From contig CAMWFH010000001.1 in NCBI GenBank assembly GCA_947173485.1, forward strand, positions 620,001-684,000: a stretch of DNA of 64,000 bases, written 5' to 3'. Under the pieces are notes generated by a model. That model did not search any database, was not told the DNA's origin, and saw only the letters and a list, made by a program, of their open reading frames with translations. Position 1 is the stretch's first letter. Each line of letters begins with the position of its first letter. Below, piece after piece: positions 16,228 to 25,849 of this stretch. Source of the stretch: an uncultured Clostridia bacterium. Its GTDB lineage: Bacteria; Bacillota; Clostridia; Oscillospirales; Oscillospiraceae. The position numbers were made by a program, and so were the translations under genes.

Positions 16228-16315
16228 TGGCGGAGAGAGTGGGATTCGAACCCACGGATGCTTGCGCATCGCCGGTTTTCAAGACCGGTTCCTTAAACCG
16301 CTCGGACATCTCTCC
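16228..16315 (-). tRNA. tRNA-Ser (anticodon UGA), CCA encoded
   Basis: On the minus strand GGAGAGA pairs with TCTCTCC, then discriminator G and encoded CCA. The anticodon loop CTTGAAA gives UGA. The variable arm GATGCGCAAGCATC and the T-arm GGTTCGAATCC fit tRNA-Ser. It is transcribed ahead of tRNA-Ser(GCU). Confidence 0.95.
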
Positions 16316-16339
16316 TGATCGGCTTCAGGCACGTCCTTG

Positions 16340-16368
16340 ACTATATCATAAAAACTCCCTTCTGTCAA
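16340..16368 (-). promoter_or_regulatory. Strong promoter of the tRNA-Ser pair
   Basis: On the minus strand TTGACA (16363-16368), 17 bases, TATAGT (16340-16345), about 25 bases before the first tRNA. Confidence 0.85.
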
Positions 16369-16416
16369 CCACCATTTCAAATATTTATCCCCAGCGGGCC
16401 CTGGCTGGCCGGGGCC

Positions 16417-17826
16417 TCACTCCGCGTAGTGGATCGTGGCGCTCTTCATGCTGTCATCCAGCCCGTACTCGAACCAGATATCTCCATAGAACTCGCTCTT
16501 CGTCCCGCCGTAATAGACATCCCGCAGGCTGTCACAGCCGGCAAAGGCCTCCTGCCCGATGAAGGTCACGCTCTTAGGGATATAGACCTCCTGCAAGCTG
16601 GTGCAGTCCGCAAAGGCCCAGCCGCCGATCTCCTCCACCCCCTCGGGGATGGCGACGCTGGTCAGGCCCGTGCAGCCGGAAAAACCATCGACCCGATACA
16701 GATGGGCCGGGATCGCGATGTTGTCCAGGCTGGTACAGCCCAGAAAGGCATTCGTCTGGATATCCTGGACATGGTCCAGCAGCGGCAGGGCCTTCAGCGC
16801 CGTGCAGTTGGCGAAGGCCCCGGCCTCGATCAGGGTCACGCTCTCCGGGAGGATGATATCGGTCAGGGTGGCGCAGTCCCGAAAGGCCGCTCCGCCGATC
16901 GATGTAACGCCTTCCTTGATGACCACGGTACGGACCGGCGGCAGGCCCTCCCGGAACCAGTCCGCCCGGCTGTCGCCCGCCAGAGCGTAGCCCATCATCC
17001 GGCCCTCCCCGCTGATGGTCAAGACGCCGTCCGTGTCCAGGGTCCAGGTCAGGTCCAAGGGGCAGCTCCCGGAGGCCACGGCCTCCGCCCCCAGCCCCAT
17101 CATGATCGGCGGCAGCGTTTCCTCCGGCAGCACCGCCAGCAGGTCCTCGTCCAGCTCCGGCAGCACGAAGGACGGCACCTCCGCCAGGGTGAACCCCGCC
17201 TTGTCGATCTGGCATACGCCCTCCTCCAGACGGAGCAGGGCCATCTCCCCGCCGGTGACGGTGTCCCTGGCCTCTTCACCGGTATCCGGGTCCTGGACGG
17301 TGCAGGTCACGGTCCCCTCGATGATGTAGACGGCCATACACGCCGGGCTGTCCACCCGCACCCAGCCGCAGGTCCCCCGGATCCCCACCGCCATGTTGGA
17401 GCTGCGGATGGTCATGGTCTCCTCCGGCTCCAGGGGCTCTGTCACATGGAAAAAGAGACTGCCCGCCTCCACAGAGATATCCAGCAGCTGCCCCGCCTCC
17501 CAGACAGCGATCTGGCTGCTCTCGTCCATCTTCGCCAGCTTCGCGCTGTCCAGGTCCATCCAGGCGTAGCTGGCGGCCTCGGTGGCTGCGCCGTAGCCGC
17601 CGTAGAGCAGCAGGTCCTCCCGGACCGTCAGGGCCTTCCCTTTATCATCCGTGACCTGGACGCCCCCCTCGCTCCGGGCCAAGCGGATAGACGCCGCCTG
17701 GCCTCCGCCGCAGGCCGCCAGCACCAGCAGCAGGATGGCTGCCGTCAAAAAGATCCGTCTCACCGCCTGGGTATTTGAATGAGCAAACAGATCATGAATA
17801 GAACGCAAACAAACGATCATATCCAA
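16417..17826 (-). CDS. Lipoprotein with FecR domain and BspA-type leucine-rich repeats
   Basis: A 469-residue exported protein. The segment RRIFLTAAILLLVLAACGGG (residues 23-42) is a lipoprotein signal with lipobox LAAC (Cys39). Next comes a FecR-like domain (about 45-175) with MDLDSAKLAKM and MAVGIRGTCGWV, then a linker, then at least four BspA/LRR_5 repeats of the type IGGAAFRDCATLTDIILPES (about 300-450). BspA repeats often mediate adhesion. The start is uncertain: TTG at 17826 has GGAG 11 bases upstream; ATG at 17820 or the GTG just before RRIFL are alternatives. It lies 18 bases behind the SLH transglutaminase gene, so the two are probably co-transcribed. Confidence 0.8.
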   Translation of the reverse strand: MDMIVCLRSIHDLFAHSNTQAVRRIFLTAAILLLVLAACGGGQAASIRLARSEGGVQVTDDKGKALTVREDLLLYGGYGAATEAASYAWMDLDSAKLAKMDESSQIAVWEAGQLLDISVEAGSLFFHVTEPLEPEETMTIRSSNMAVGIRGTCGWVRVDSPACMAVYIIEGTVTCTVQDPDTGEEARDTVTGGEMALLRLEEGVCQIDKAGFTLAEVPSFVLPELDEDLLAVLPEETLPPIMMGLGAEAVASGSCPLDLTWTLDTDGVLTISGEGRMMGYALAGDSRADWFREGLPPVRTVVIKEGVTSIGGAAFRDCATLTDIILPESVTLIEAGAFANCTALKALPLLDHVQDIQTNAFLGCTSLDNIAIPAHLYRVDGFSGCTGLTSVAIPEGVEEIGGWAFADCTSLQEVYIPKSVTFIGQEAFAGCDSLRDVYYGGTKSEFYGDIWFEYGLDDSMKSATIHYAE

Positions 17827-17844
17827 GAAAAATTCATCTCCAGT

Positions 17845-19680
17845 TCAGCACAATGCTTTCCACATGTAGTAGACAGTATCACATCTGGGGCAGACGTTAT
17901 GACCTTCCGCGGTAAAACCGTCTGCCGTCCCCTGCAAAAGGCCCTGCTCGTTGGCCCAATCTACCGCGTCCTCATACCAAATGCGGGAGCCGGAATCATT
18001 GGGTCTGCCCATGGCACGCCACAGGAACGTGATCATTTGAGCGCGGGAAAGTGTCATATCGGGGGAAAAAAGCGTCTGCGATGTCCCCGTGGCGATCCCC
18101 TTTTCAGCAGCCCAGATCACGGCGTCACTGTAGTATTTGCCCGTGTCCACGTCTGAAAAACGAAGGGACTCCGATGCCGGCGCCGGGGAGCCCATGGCCC
18201 GCCATAAAAAGGTGACCGCTTGCGCCCTTGTCAGCGCAAGGTCAGGCGAAAACAGGTTTTTGGAAGTGCCGCTCGTGATATCCCGCTCCAAAGCCCACCG
18301 GACAGCTTCCGCGTAATATGCGGAAGAAGGAACGTCAAGGAAAGTGGGACCGGTCGAATCGACTGCCGTCTGGAACAACGTTTCGCGGGTGGTCCGGGAG
18401 ACCGCCTTTACCGTGCCGGTGAGCTGGTCGTACCGAAGCCCTATGCTGTCATAGTTTGCCGGATACCGTCCGTCTGGCGATGCGCTTGCCGTGAAGGGGA
18501 TCTCCCCAAGGGCTGTCTTTTCCATCTTGTCCACGGAATAGGAAAAGAGGGTCCAGGAGCTTCCATCCCTGTCCACATAATACAGGGAACCGTCATGCCA
18601 GCAGATACCTGTCCCGCCTGCGGGATCGATATCCGCGATCTTAGTGCCCTGCTCGTGAAGGCCGCCCTGATAGAGCCCGCCGTCACGGAGATAAAGGAAA
18701 CTCCCGTGATAATGATGCAGAGGGAATGAGTTATCGTTGAACGCCCAACCGGAGGCATACGTTTTGCCGGTACAGGCGGGCTGCTCCGACCATGGGACGG
18801 TGCCCGCCGTCGTCCAGCCCTGCGCGCCCTTGGTCTGTGCCGTCGTGGCGAGGAACAGCGCGTGGCCATGCAGCCCGGGCGTCGTAGGGAAGCGGTTTAT
18901 GGCCGCGTTTACGTCTACATGGTACCATGTCCCGTCAATAGAGACCAGATTCCAGACATGGGAGCCCTCTAAGTTATAAATGATCAGACATTCGAGCCTC
19001 GGATCACCAAGGCGGTCCACGAGCAGCTTATAGGCTGTGGCAAGGCCCTTGCAGACCGTATCGCCCCGGACAAGGGCGGAATAGGCCCCCCTTGCCGGAG
19101 AGTTGTTGTAGGGTGCCCGGGGAAGATCGAACTTCTGCGCAACTCCCAGCTCCCAGTTATAACAGTTCCTCGCGGCGAGCCAGTCGTATAAAATGAGCAG
19201 CCGCTCTACCGGCTCGTCGGCTTCCAGCGCCATGGAGACCGCCTCCTTGATCGCTGCTTCCGCTTCAGCCTGATAGATGGAACGGTCCTTGCCATCGCCA
19301 TAAAAGCTGTCCGTATCATAGAGGAGCGGGATAAGTTTCTGGTAGCTGTCCCCTTTTCCTCTCTTATAGACCCCTTCGCGGAGGAACAGGAATTCAGGGT
19401 GGTCATAAAGGACCCTGCGGAATACACTATAGACGAAACCGGTCTCTTGGCTGTTGGTACGGCTGTAACCAAAGTGGGAGATATCGATGGGGACGGCGCC
19501 TGGCTTCATAGTCCCGGCCGCATCGTCGTATACGCCGCCGGCGCCATTTTGCAGACCGGCCAGGATGGTCTGGTACAGATCCTCTTCGGCTTCTTTCGTG
19601 AATCCAGACGCAGAAGCGGAGACCGGCAAGATCGCCAAGAGCAGGAAAGAGAGCAGCAGGGTGCGCATCCTTTTCATCAT
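17845..19680 (-). CDS. Exported transglutaminase-like protein with C-terminal SLH domains
   Basis: A 611-residue secreted surface protein. Signal peptide LLLSFLLLAILPVSASA (residues 8-24); a transglutaminase/protease-like domain whose presumed triad is Cys210 (GDTVCKG), His241 (GSHVWN) and Asp256 (YHVDVN); a beta-rich middle; then S-layer homology domains (about 440-611). The first two SLH repeats carry LTRAQAVTFLWRAMG and LSRAQMITFLWRAMG; the third is degenerate, ending CPRCDTVYYMWKALC. SLH domains anchor proteins to cell-wall polymers. AAGGAGG precedes two adjacent ATGs (19680, 19677). Codon use looks less GC-biased than in the neighbours, which could mean transfer. Whether it cross-links or cleaves is unknown. 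Confidence 0.82.
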   Translation of the reverse strand: MMKRMRTLLLSFLLLAILPVSASASGFTKEAEEDLYQTILAGLQNGAGGVYDDAAGTMKPGAVPIDISHFGYSRTNSQETGFVYSVFRRVLYDHPEFLFLREGVYKRGKGDSYQKLIPLLYDTDSFYGDGKDRSIYQAEAEAAIKEAVSMALEADEPVERLLILYDWLAARNCYNWELGVAQKFDLPRAPYNNSPARGAYSALVRGDTVCKGLATAYKLLVDRLGDPRLECLIIYNLEGSHVWNLVSIDGTWYHVDVNAAINRFPTTPGLHGHALFLATTAQTKGAQGWTTAGTVPWSEQPACTGKTYASGWAFNDNSFPLHHYHGSFLYLRDGGLYQGGLHEQGTKIADIDPAGGTGICWHDGSLYYVDRDGSSWTLFSYSVDKMEKTALGEIPFTASASPDGRYPANYDSIGLRYDQLTGTVKAVSRTTRETLFQTAVDSTGPTFLDVPSSAYYAEAVRWALERDITSGTSKNLFSPDLALTRAQAVTFLWRAMGSPAPASESLRFSDVDTGKYYSDAVIWAAEKGIATGTSQTLFSPDMTLSRAQMITFLWRAMGRPNDSGSRIWYEDAVDWANEQGLLQGTADGFTAEGHNVCPRCDTVYYMWKALC

Positions 19681-19785
19681 AGGACCTCCTTTTTTGGGTA
19701 AGGCTAGAAACGATCTGCTTCTTTTGGACTGCTTTGACTATAAACAAAACTCCGGTCTCACCGCGTCTCCCTCCCTGTAGACAGA

Positions 19786-19820
19786 GACCGGCGCTGTCCT
19801 AGATAGGGGCAGCGCCGGTC
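19786..19820 (-). terminator. Terminator-like hairpin after the V-ATPase operon
   Basis: On the minus strand ACCGGCGCTG pairs with CAGCGCCGGT, followed by CTCTGTCT, just behind the subunit D gene. The T-run is weak. Confidence 0.65.
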
Positions 19821-19828
19821 CTTGCTCT

Positions 19829-20533
19829 TTACACAGATCCCCGGCGGGCGGCGAAAGCCTCCATCGCCTGGGCGTCCTTGGCCCGCTTGGCCTCGATGGC
19901 CTCCTTGAGGACCATGTCCTTCACCTTCATCAGCCGGGTGATGTTGCCGCGCTCGTTCTCATCCAGCTTCATGGTGATATACTTGATGTTCTCCTGGAAT
20001 TGGGGGATCATCACATACTCCAGGGCGTTGACCCGGCGGCGGGTCTTTTCGATATCCTCCGCCAGCAGCTGCATGGTCTTCTCCACCTGGGCCAGCTCCA
20101 GCATATCCTGGAACACCCGGCTCAGGGCCTCCAGGGCGGTATCCAGCTCGCCGGAGGTCTGGGCGAAGCCGTAGGGGTAGATCTCCGTGGGGTCCTCGTT
20201 CCTGGTATGGAAGGCGTAGACCGGCACGTCCACCGACATGATGTTCTTGAACTTCATGTCCAGCTCCACGCTCTGCTTGGGATACAGCAGGGCCTGCTCC
20301 AGCATCTCCGGGCTCATGAGGGCGGAGGCCACGGTAAAGGCCGCGTTGGCCTCCTCCAGGCCTCGCTCTACCTTGGCCCGCAGCTCCCGGTTGCGCCGCA
20401 CCACCTCCAGGAACTGCTTCATCAGCTCGTCCCGCTTGTCCTTCAGCAGCTTGTGGCCTCGGGTGGCGGTGCGCAGTCGGCCCTTCAGCCGGGTCAGCTC
20501 CATTCTGGTGGGGTTTATGGTCGCAGAGGGCAT
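19829..20533 (-). CDS. ntpD: V-type ATP synthase subunit D
   Basis: Central-stalk (rotor shaft) subunit of the V-ATPase. The 234-residue, largely helical protein starts with the family pattern INPTRMELTRLKGRLRTATRGHKLLKDKRDEL and ends in a long C-terminal helix. It is the last gene of the nine-gene operon, 39 bases behind subunit B. GAGGTGA precedes the ATG. Length is typical for the family. Confidence 0.95.
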   Translation of the reverse strand: MPSATINPTRMELTRLKGRLRTATRGHKLLKDKRDELMKQFLEVVRRNRELRAKVERGLEEANAAFTVASALMSPEMLEQALLYPKQSVELDMKFKNIMSVDVPVYAFHTRNEDPTEIYPYGFAQTSGELDTALEALSRVFQDMLELAQVEKTMQLLAEDIEKTRRRVNALEYVMIPQFQENIKYITMKLDENERGNITRLMKVKDMVLKEAIEAKRAKDAQAMEAFAARRGSV

Positions 20534-20572
20534 TCTGTCACCTCTTTCCTACTCGCGTTGCGCTGGCTCGCA

Positions 20573-21952
20573 TCAGTCCTGCTTGGGCCAGTACTTGTCG
20601 ATCATCTCCTGCTTGATCCGCTTCAGCTCCGCCTTGGGCAGCATGGCCAGCAGCTCCCAGCCCAGGTCCAACGTCTCCTCGATAGAGCGGTTCTCCTCGT
20701 AGCCCTGGTTGACGTAGCGCTTCTCGAACTCATCGGCAAACTTGGCATACAGCAGGTCCGTGGGGCTCAGGGCTGCCTCGCCCAGGATGGTCATCAGCTC
20801 CTTGGCCTCCTTGCCGGAGGCGTAGGCCGCGAAGAGCTGGTTCATGGTGGAGGCGTGGTCCTCCCGGGTCTTGCCTACGCCGATGCCCTTGTCCTTCAGA
20901 CGGCTCAGGCTGGGCATGACATCCACCGGGGGCTGGATGCCCTTCCGGTAGAGCTCGCGGGAGAGGATGATCTGGCCCTCGGTGATATACCCGGTCAGGT
21001 CGGGGATGGGGTGGGTCTTGTCGTCCTCGGGCATGGTCAGGATGGGGATCATGGTGATGGAGCCGGGCTTGCCCAGCTGCCGGCCGGCCCGCTCATACAT
21101 GGTGGCCAGGTCGGTGTACAGGTAGCCGGGGTAGCCCCGGCGGCCCGGGACTTCCTTCTTGGCCGCGGACACCTCCCGGAGGGCCTCGGCGTAGTTGGTG
21201 ATATCGGTCAGGATGACCAGGACGTGCATATCCTTCTCAAAGGCCAGGTACTCCGCGGCGGTCAGGGCCATACGGGGGGTGGAGATACGCTCGACAGCCG
21301 GGTCGTTGGCCAGGTTGGTGAACAGAACCGTCCGGTCGATGGCGCCAGTGCGCTTGAACTCGTTGACGAAGTACTCGGACTCCTCGAAGGTGATGCCGAT
21401 AGCGGCGAACACCACGGCGAAGTTGGCGGCGGCATCCCCCAGCACCTTGGCCTGGCGGGCGATCTGGGCCGCCAGCTGGGCGTGGGGCAGGCCGGAGCCG
21501 GAGAAGATGGGCAGCTTCTGGCCACGGACCAGGGTGTTCAGACCATCGATCGTGGACACGCCGGTCTGGATGAACTCATTGGGGTAGTCCCGGGCGGCGG
21601 GGTTGATGGGCAGGCCGTTGATGTCCCGGTGCTCCTCCGCCAGGATGGCGGGGCCGCCGTCGATGGGCTGGCCCATGCCGTTGAACACCCGGCCCAGCAT
21701 ATCGCCGGAGACGGCCAGCTGGAGGGGGTGGCCCAGGAAGCGGATCTTGGAGTCCCGCAGGTTCAGCCCGGCGGAGGACTCGAACAGCTGGACCACGGCG
21801 GTATCGCCGTTGACCTCCAGCACCTTGCACCGGCGGACGGAGCCGTCGCTGAGCTCGATCTCCGCCAGCTCGTCGTAGGTAACGCCGGCGACCTTCTCTA
21901 CCACCATCAGAGGCCCGGAGACCTCATGGATGGTACGATATTCCTTCATCAT
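20573..21952 (-). CDS. ntpB: V-type ATP synthase subunit B
   Basis: Non-catalytic nucleotide-binding subunit of the V1 headpiece. The 459-residue protein contains [26 protein letters not shown] in place of a P-loop, plus [27 protein letters not shown] typical of B subunits. The ATG overlaps the subunit A stop by four bases, coupling translation of the two subunits that assemble as an A3B3 ring. Confidence 0.96.
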   Translation of the reverse strand: MMKEYRTIHEVSGPLMVVEKVAGVTYDELAEIELSDGSVRRCKVLEVNGDTAVVQLFESSAGLNLRDSKIRFLGHPLQLAVSGDMLGRVFNGMGQPIDGGPAILAEEHRDINGLPINPAARDYPNEFIQTGVSTIDGLNTLVRGQKLPIFSGSGLPHAQLAAQIARQAKVLGDAAANFAVVFAAIGITFEESEYFVNEFKRTGAIDRTVLFTNLANDPAVERISTPRMALTAAEYLAFEKDMHVLVILTDITNYAEALREVSAAKKEVPGRRGYPGYLYTDLATMYERAGRQLGKPGSITMIPILTMPEDDKTHPIPDLTGYITEGQIILSRELYRKGIQPPVDVMPSLSRLKDKGIGVGKTREDHASTMNQLFAAYASGKEAKELMTILGEAALSPTDLLYAKFADEFEKRYVNQGYEENRSIEETLDLGWELLAMLPKAELKRIKQEMIDKYWPKQD

Positions 21953-23724
21953 TCGTCAGCACCGCCTTTCTCTACGGCGGCGTCGATCTCCGCCTCCATC
22001 TGCTTCTCGATCTCGCTGTAGGCCTCGGCGTACTTGTCGGCCTCCACGAACTTGGCCCGGCCGATCTGCTCCTTGGCGGGGATATCGAAGAGATCCTGGA
22101 TCTTAGCGCCCTTCTCCAGGGCGGCCCGGGCCAGCTTGTCGTAGTTCAGGATCAGAGCCAGCAGGCGCATCTGTCGGTCGTGGCTGGAGTAGCTGTCCAC
22201 GTCCATGAAAGCGTTCTGCTGGAGGAAGTCCTCCCGGACCATCTTGGCGGTCTCCAGGGTCAGCTGGTCGTTGGCGCTGAGGGAGTCCTTGCCCACCAGC
22301 TGGACGATCTCGTTCAGGCTGTTCTCCTCCTGGAGGAGGGCCATGGCCTTGTTCCGGTTGACCATGAAGTCCTTGCCCAGATGCTCATCGAACCAGGGGG
22401 TCATGGTGTCCAGATACAGGGAGTAGGAGTTCAGCCAGTTGATGGCGGGGAAGTGGCGGCGGTAGGCCAGGGAGGAGTCCAGGGACCAGAACACCTTGAC
22501 GATCCGCATGGTGCCCTGGCTCACGGGCTCGGAGAGGTCGCCGCCGGGAGGCGACACGGCGCCCACGGCGGTGAGGGACCCGGTCCGGTCCTCGGTGCCC
22601 ATGCACTGGACCACGCCGGCCCGCTCATAGAACTGGGCCAGACGGGAGGCCAGGTAGGCGGGGTAGCCCTCCTCGCCGGGCATCTCCTCCAGACGGCCGG
22701 ACATCTCGCGCAGGGCCTCGGCCCAGCGGGAGGTGGAGTCGGCGATGACGGCCACGGCGTAGCCCATGTCGCGGAAGTACTCGGCGATGGTGATGCCGGT
22801 GTAGACCGACGCCTCACGGGCGGCCACGGGCATATCGGAGGTGTTGGCGATCAGCACCGTCCGCTTCATCAATGTCTCACCGGTCCGGGGGTCGATCAGC
22901 TCGGGGAACTCCCGGAGCACGTCGGTCATCTCGTTGCCCCGCTCGCCGCAGCCCACATAGACCACGATGTCCACGTCGGACCACTTGGCCAGCTGGTGCT
23001 GGACCACGGTCTTGCCGGAGCCGAAGGGGCCGGGGACGGCGGCGGTGCCGCCCTTGGCGATGGGGAACATGGTGTCGATGATCCGCTGGCCGGACTGGAG
23101 GGGGGCCACCGGGTTGTACTTCTTCTTGTAGGGCCGGCCCACACGGACAGGCCACTTCTGGACCATGGTCAGCTCTTTCGTCTCGCCCTTATCGGTCTTG
23201 ATCTTGGCGATCACCTCGTCCACGATATAGCTGCCGGGGGCGGCTGTCCACTCCACGGTGCCGCTGACGCCGTTGGGGACCATGATCTTGTGGAGCACCA
23301 CGGCGGTCTCGGGCACGGTGCCCAGCACATCGCCGGCCACTACCTTGTCCCCCACCTTGGCCACGGGGGTATACTCCCAGCGCCGCTCCCGGCTCAGGGC
23401 GGGCACCTCCACGCCCCGGGCTAGGTTGTTGGACTTGGTCTGCTGGACGATGACCTCCAGCGGGCGCTGGATGCCGTCATAGATATTCTCGATGATGCCG
23501 GGGCCCAGCTCTACGCTCAGGGGCGCGCCGGTGGTCACCACCTCGGCGCCGGGGCCTAAGCCACTGGTCTCCTCATAGACCTGGATGGAGGCTTGGTCGC
23601 CGGTCATGGTCAGGATCTCGCCGATCAGACGCTGCTCGCCTACGCGGACCACGTCTGCCATGTTGGCGTCGGCCAGACCGTCCGCCACCACCAGGGGGCC
23701 GGATACCTTAATGATCTTACCCAT
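21949..23724 (-). CDS. ntpA: V-type ATP synthase subunit A (catalytic)
   Basis: Catalytic subunit of the V1 headpiece, 591 residues as usual. The P-loop is GPFGSGKT (residues 232-239); the non-homologous insertion typical of V-type A subunits lies before it (about 110-200). Other signatures are [13 protein letters not shown] and the [16 protein letters not shown] motif. It follows subunit F with a 70-base gap and overlaps subunit B. AAAGGCAGTG precedes the ATG. Confidence 0.97.
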   Translation of the reverse strand: MGKIIKVSGPLVVADGLADANMADVVRVGEQRLIGEILTMTGDQASIQVYEETSGLGPGAEVVTTGAPLSVELGPGIIENIYDGIQRPLEVIVQQTKSNNLARGVEVPALSRERRWEYTPVAKVGDKVVAGDVLGTVPETAVVLHKIMVPNGVSGTVEWTAAPGSYIVDEVIAKIKTDKGETKELTMVQKWPVRVGRPYKKKYNPVAPLQSGQRIIDTMFPIAKGGTAAVPGPFGSGKTVVQHQLAKWSDVDIVVYVGCGERGNEMTDVLREFPELIDPRTGETLMKRTVLIANTSDMPVAAREASVYTGITIAEYFRDMGYAVAVIADSTSRWAEALREMSGRLEEMPGEEGYPAYLASRLAQFYERAGVVQCMGTEDRTGSLTAVGAVSPPGGDLSEPVSQGTMRIVKVFWSLDSSLAYRRHFPAINWLNSYSLYLDTMTPWFDEHLGKDFMVNRNKAMALLQEENSLNEIVQLVGKDSLSANDQLTLETAKMVREDFLQQNAFMDVDSYSSHDRQMRLLALILNYDKLARAALEKGAKIQDLFDIPAKEQIGRAKFVEADKYAEAYSEIEKQMEAEIDAAVEKGGADE

Positions 23725-23794
23725 TACTTCACTGCCTTTCTGAAAACGCCCGGCTCCGCCGGCCGTTTACGATCTCATAGAAAATGCGCAAAAG

Positions 23795-24106
23795 TCAGGC
23801 GATGTCCGCGCCGACAGCCCGCTCCACAGCGCTTTGCAGGGCGGTCTGGCCCAGCCCCAGGCTGCCGGTCTTGCCGGGGATCAGGATCACCGCCGGGGTG
23901 ACCTGGTCCTTGTAGCGGGCGATGTCCTCGCCCATCTTGGCCGCCAGCTGCTCGGTGATATAGATCACCGCGTAGCTGCCGCCCCGGGCCAGCTGGTGGA
24001 GGGTATGGCGGGCTTCCTCCGTGCCCTCGGCAAAGACCACGTCCAGCCCCAGGGCCTTGAAGCCCAGCACGCTGTCCCGGTCGCCCAATACCGCGATCTT
24101 ATACAT
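23795..24106 (-). CDS. ntpG: V-type ATP synthase subunit F
   Basis: Small central-stalk subunit of 103 residues, starting MYKIAVLGDRDSVLGFKALGL, the conserved N-terminal pattern, and ending with a PGKTGSLGL motif. I chose the ATG at 24106, which overlaps the subunit C stop by eight bases (ATGTATAA); an in-frame GTG three codons upstream is possible but the family begins at the ATG. Confidence 0.9.
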   Translation of the reverse strand: MYKIAVLGDRDSVLGFKALGLDVVFAEGTEEARHTLHQLARGGSYAVIYITEQLAAKMGEDIARYKDQVTPAVILIPGKTGSLGLGQTALQSAVERAVGADIA

Positions 24107-25103
24107 AGCTCTCACGCAGCCTTTCCCGGATCGCGTCGCCGCTCAGGCCGGCCATCCGGCCGGTGAGGATGACGCGGACCGCCGTGAACTCGATCTCCTT
24201 GGCGGCGAGGTATCCCACCACCGGCTCGATGCCGAAGGGCACCCGCTTGGCTCTGGCCACCGTGGCGGTGACAGCGTCGTCGCAGGCCTTCTCGAAGCGG
24301 ATCAGGCTGCCGCCGCCGATCGCCGCCGTCCCCAGCTCCGCCGCTGTGCGGAGGGGGGTGGTGCGGTAGAGCTCCTCCAGGGAGTTGTTCATCGCCGCCG
24401 CCAGGACCCGCTCCTCATCGACCGTGCCGCCGGGGAAGAGGACCCGCTTCAAAAAGTCCCCGCCCTTCTTCATCCGCAGGGTGCGCACGGCGCTGCGGAG
24501 GTTGGCGCTGTCGATATTGGCCTGGACGTAGTTCTTCAGAAAGCTGCTGTTCACGTCCTCCGCCAGGGCGAGCATCTCCCGGTAGTAGGCCCGGTCCAGG
24601 GCGAAGTCGCTCCGCTGGGGGTCGCCGGTGGTGCTGAGCAGCTCCGCGGCCTCCGCGGCGGCGGCGGGCAGATCGCCGGGAAGGCTGTCGTACTTGCCCT
24701 CCCGCATCAGCTCCTCCAGCCGGCTGGCGGGCATCCGCCCCGCGTCCACCAGCATCCGCCCCGGGCGGCTGCCCACCGCCAGGGCCTTCAGCATGGTCTT
24801 GACATTGTGATAGTCGTACTTCACCCGGAACACGTCCACTACCTTGGGGTCCGGCACCTGGGTGGAGAGATCCCCCAGGACCCGCTCCCGCTCGGCGGCC
24901 AGGGCGTCGTTCAGGGACTGCTCGTTGGACAGGTCGATGTCCCCATAGCCGATCTCGCCTAAGATCTTGGCGGCATCGCCGGCGGAGGGGGCGTCGATCA
25001 TCCGGTCCATCCGGGCGGCGGAGAGGATATTGCGCTCTAGGCACCGCAGGCGGGCGGAGATATAGAGATAATCCGTGTCTTTGATCTGTTTCTTCTTACC
25101 CAT
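24099..25103 (-). CDS. ntpC: V-type ATP synthase subunit C
   Basis: Socket subunit linking the rotor ring to the central stalk. The 334-residue protein is all helical with TDYLYISARLRCLE at the start and KYDYHNVKTMLKAL in the centre. AGGGGG with six-base spacing favours the ATG at 25103; a second ATG at 25109 directly follows the Shine-Dalgarno bases and is unlikely. It overlaps subunit F downstream. Confidence 0.9.
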   Translation of the reverse strand: MGKKKQIKDTDYLYISARLRCLERNILSAARMDRMIDAPSAGDAAKILGEIGYGDIDLSNEQSLNDALAAERERVLGDLSTQVPDPKVVDVFRVKYDYHNVKTMLKALAVGSRPGRMLVDAGRMPASRLEELMREGKYDSLPGDLPAAAAEAAELLSTTGDPQRSDFALDRAYYREMLALAEDVNSSFLKNYVQANIDSANLRSAVRTLRMKKGGDFLKRVLFPGGTVDEERVLAAAMNNSLEELYRTTPLRTAAELGTAAIGGGSLIRFEKACDDAVTATVARAKRVPFGIEPVVGYLAAKEIEFTAVRVILTGRMAGLSGDAIRERLRESYV

Positions 25104-25118
25104 ATCCATCCCCCTATC

Positions 25119-25802
25119 TCAGGAGAACAGGATGCCCGCTACCTCGCCGGCCATGCTGTCCCGCAGCAGGCGGAGCTGGGTCTCGAAGGCGCAGTTGATC
25201 TCGATGCTGCCGTCCCGCAGGATCACGCCGCCGGCCATCTCCCGGGTATCGGAGGCCAGGGTGAAGGCGGTGCCGGTCTTGATCTGGCTGGCGGCAGCGG
25301 CTACCGCGCTGCCCACCTCCTTCAGAGCGCCCTTCAGGGTACCGTCGGCCTTCTCGGGGGCCGGCGCGCCGGAGCGCAGGCGGTTGGCCTCGGCCACCAC
25401 CTTGGCGCCCACCTTTTCCCGGTCCTTGGGGGAGAAGATCAGCTCCTCCCGGCCGGTCTGGCTGGCCTTTACGGCGATGCGGGCCAGAAGGGACACATAC
25501 TCCCCCTCCGGCAGGGCCAGCAGATCGGCCTGTGCCTGGGCGAAGGCCTCCTCGATGCAGGCCTGTTTCGCCCCCAGCAGCAGCTTCTTCGCGTCCATCT
25601 GGGCAGCGCTCTCCAGCCGCTCCAGACGGGCCACGGCAGCAGACTTGGCCTTTTCGGCGGCGGCGGCCGTCTCGGTACGGGCCTGCTCCTCATACTTGGC
25701 CTGGATGGCGCCGGCCCGGTCCATAGCTTCCCGCAGAAGGGCGGCGCAGTCGGCCTTAGCATCCTCCTGGATGCGCGCGGTAATTTTCTCGATTCCGTTC
25801 AT
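25119..25802 (-). CDS. ntpE: V-type ATP synthase subunit E
   Basis: Peripheral-stalk subunit, 227 residues. The N-terminal half is a long charged coiled coil rich in Ala, Glu and Lys; the C-terminal half forms the globular cap with GGVILRDGSIEINCAFETQL. It would pair with subunit H/G to form the stator. It sits between K and C, the usual order. Confidence 0.92.
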   Translation of the reverse strand: MNGIEKITARIQEDAKADCAALLREAMDRAGAIQAKYEEQARTETAAAAEKAKSAAVARLERLESAAQMDAKKLLLGAKQACIEEAFAQAQADLLALPEGEYVSLLARIAVKASQTGREELIFSPKDREKVGAKVVAEANRLRSGAPAPEKADGTLKGALKEVGSAVAAAASQIKTGTAFTLASDTREMAGGVILRDGSIEINCAFETQLRLLRDSMAGEVAGILFS

Positions 25803-25849
25803 GTATGGTGTTTACCGCCTTTCCAGCTTCGTTTCGATCAGGGACTGCC

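Noticed and set aside
16417..17826. FecR anti-sigma signalling protein
   Set aside because: There is no sigma factor or TonB receptor nearby, and the protein is a lipoprotein with BspA repeats. Only the FecR-like domain is retained in the call.
20000..22021. A 673-codon plus-strand open frame opposite V-ATPase subunits D, B and A
   Set aside because: It is a shadow of three clear genes, with biased composition and no ribosome site.
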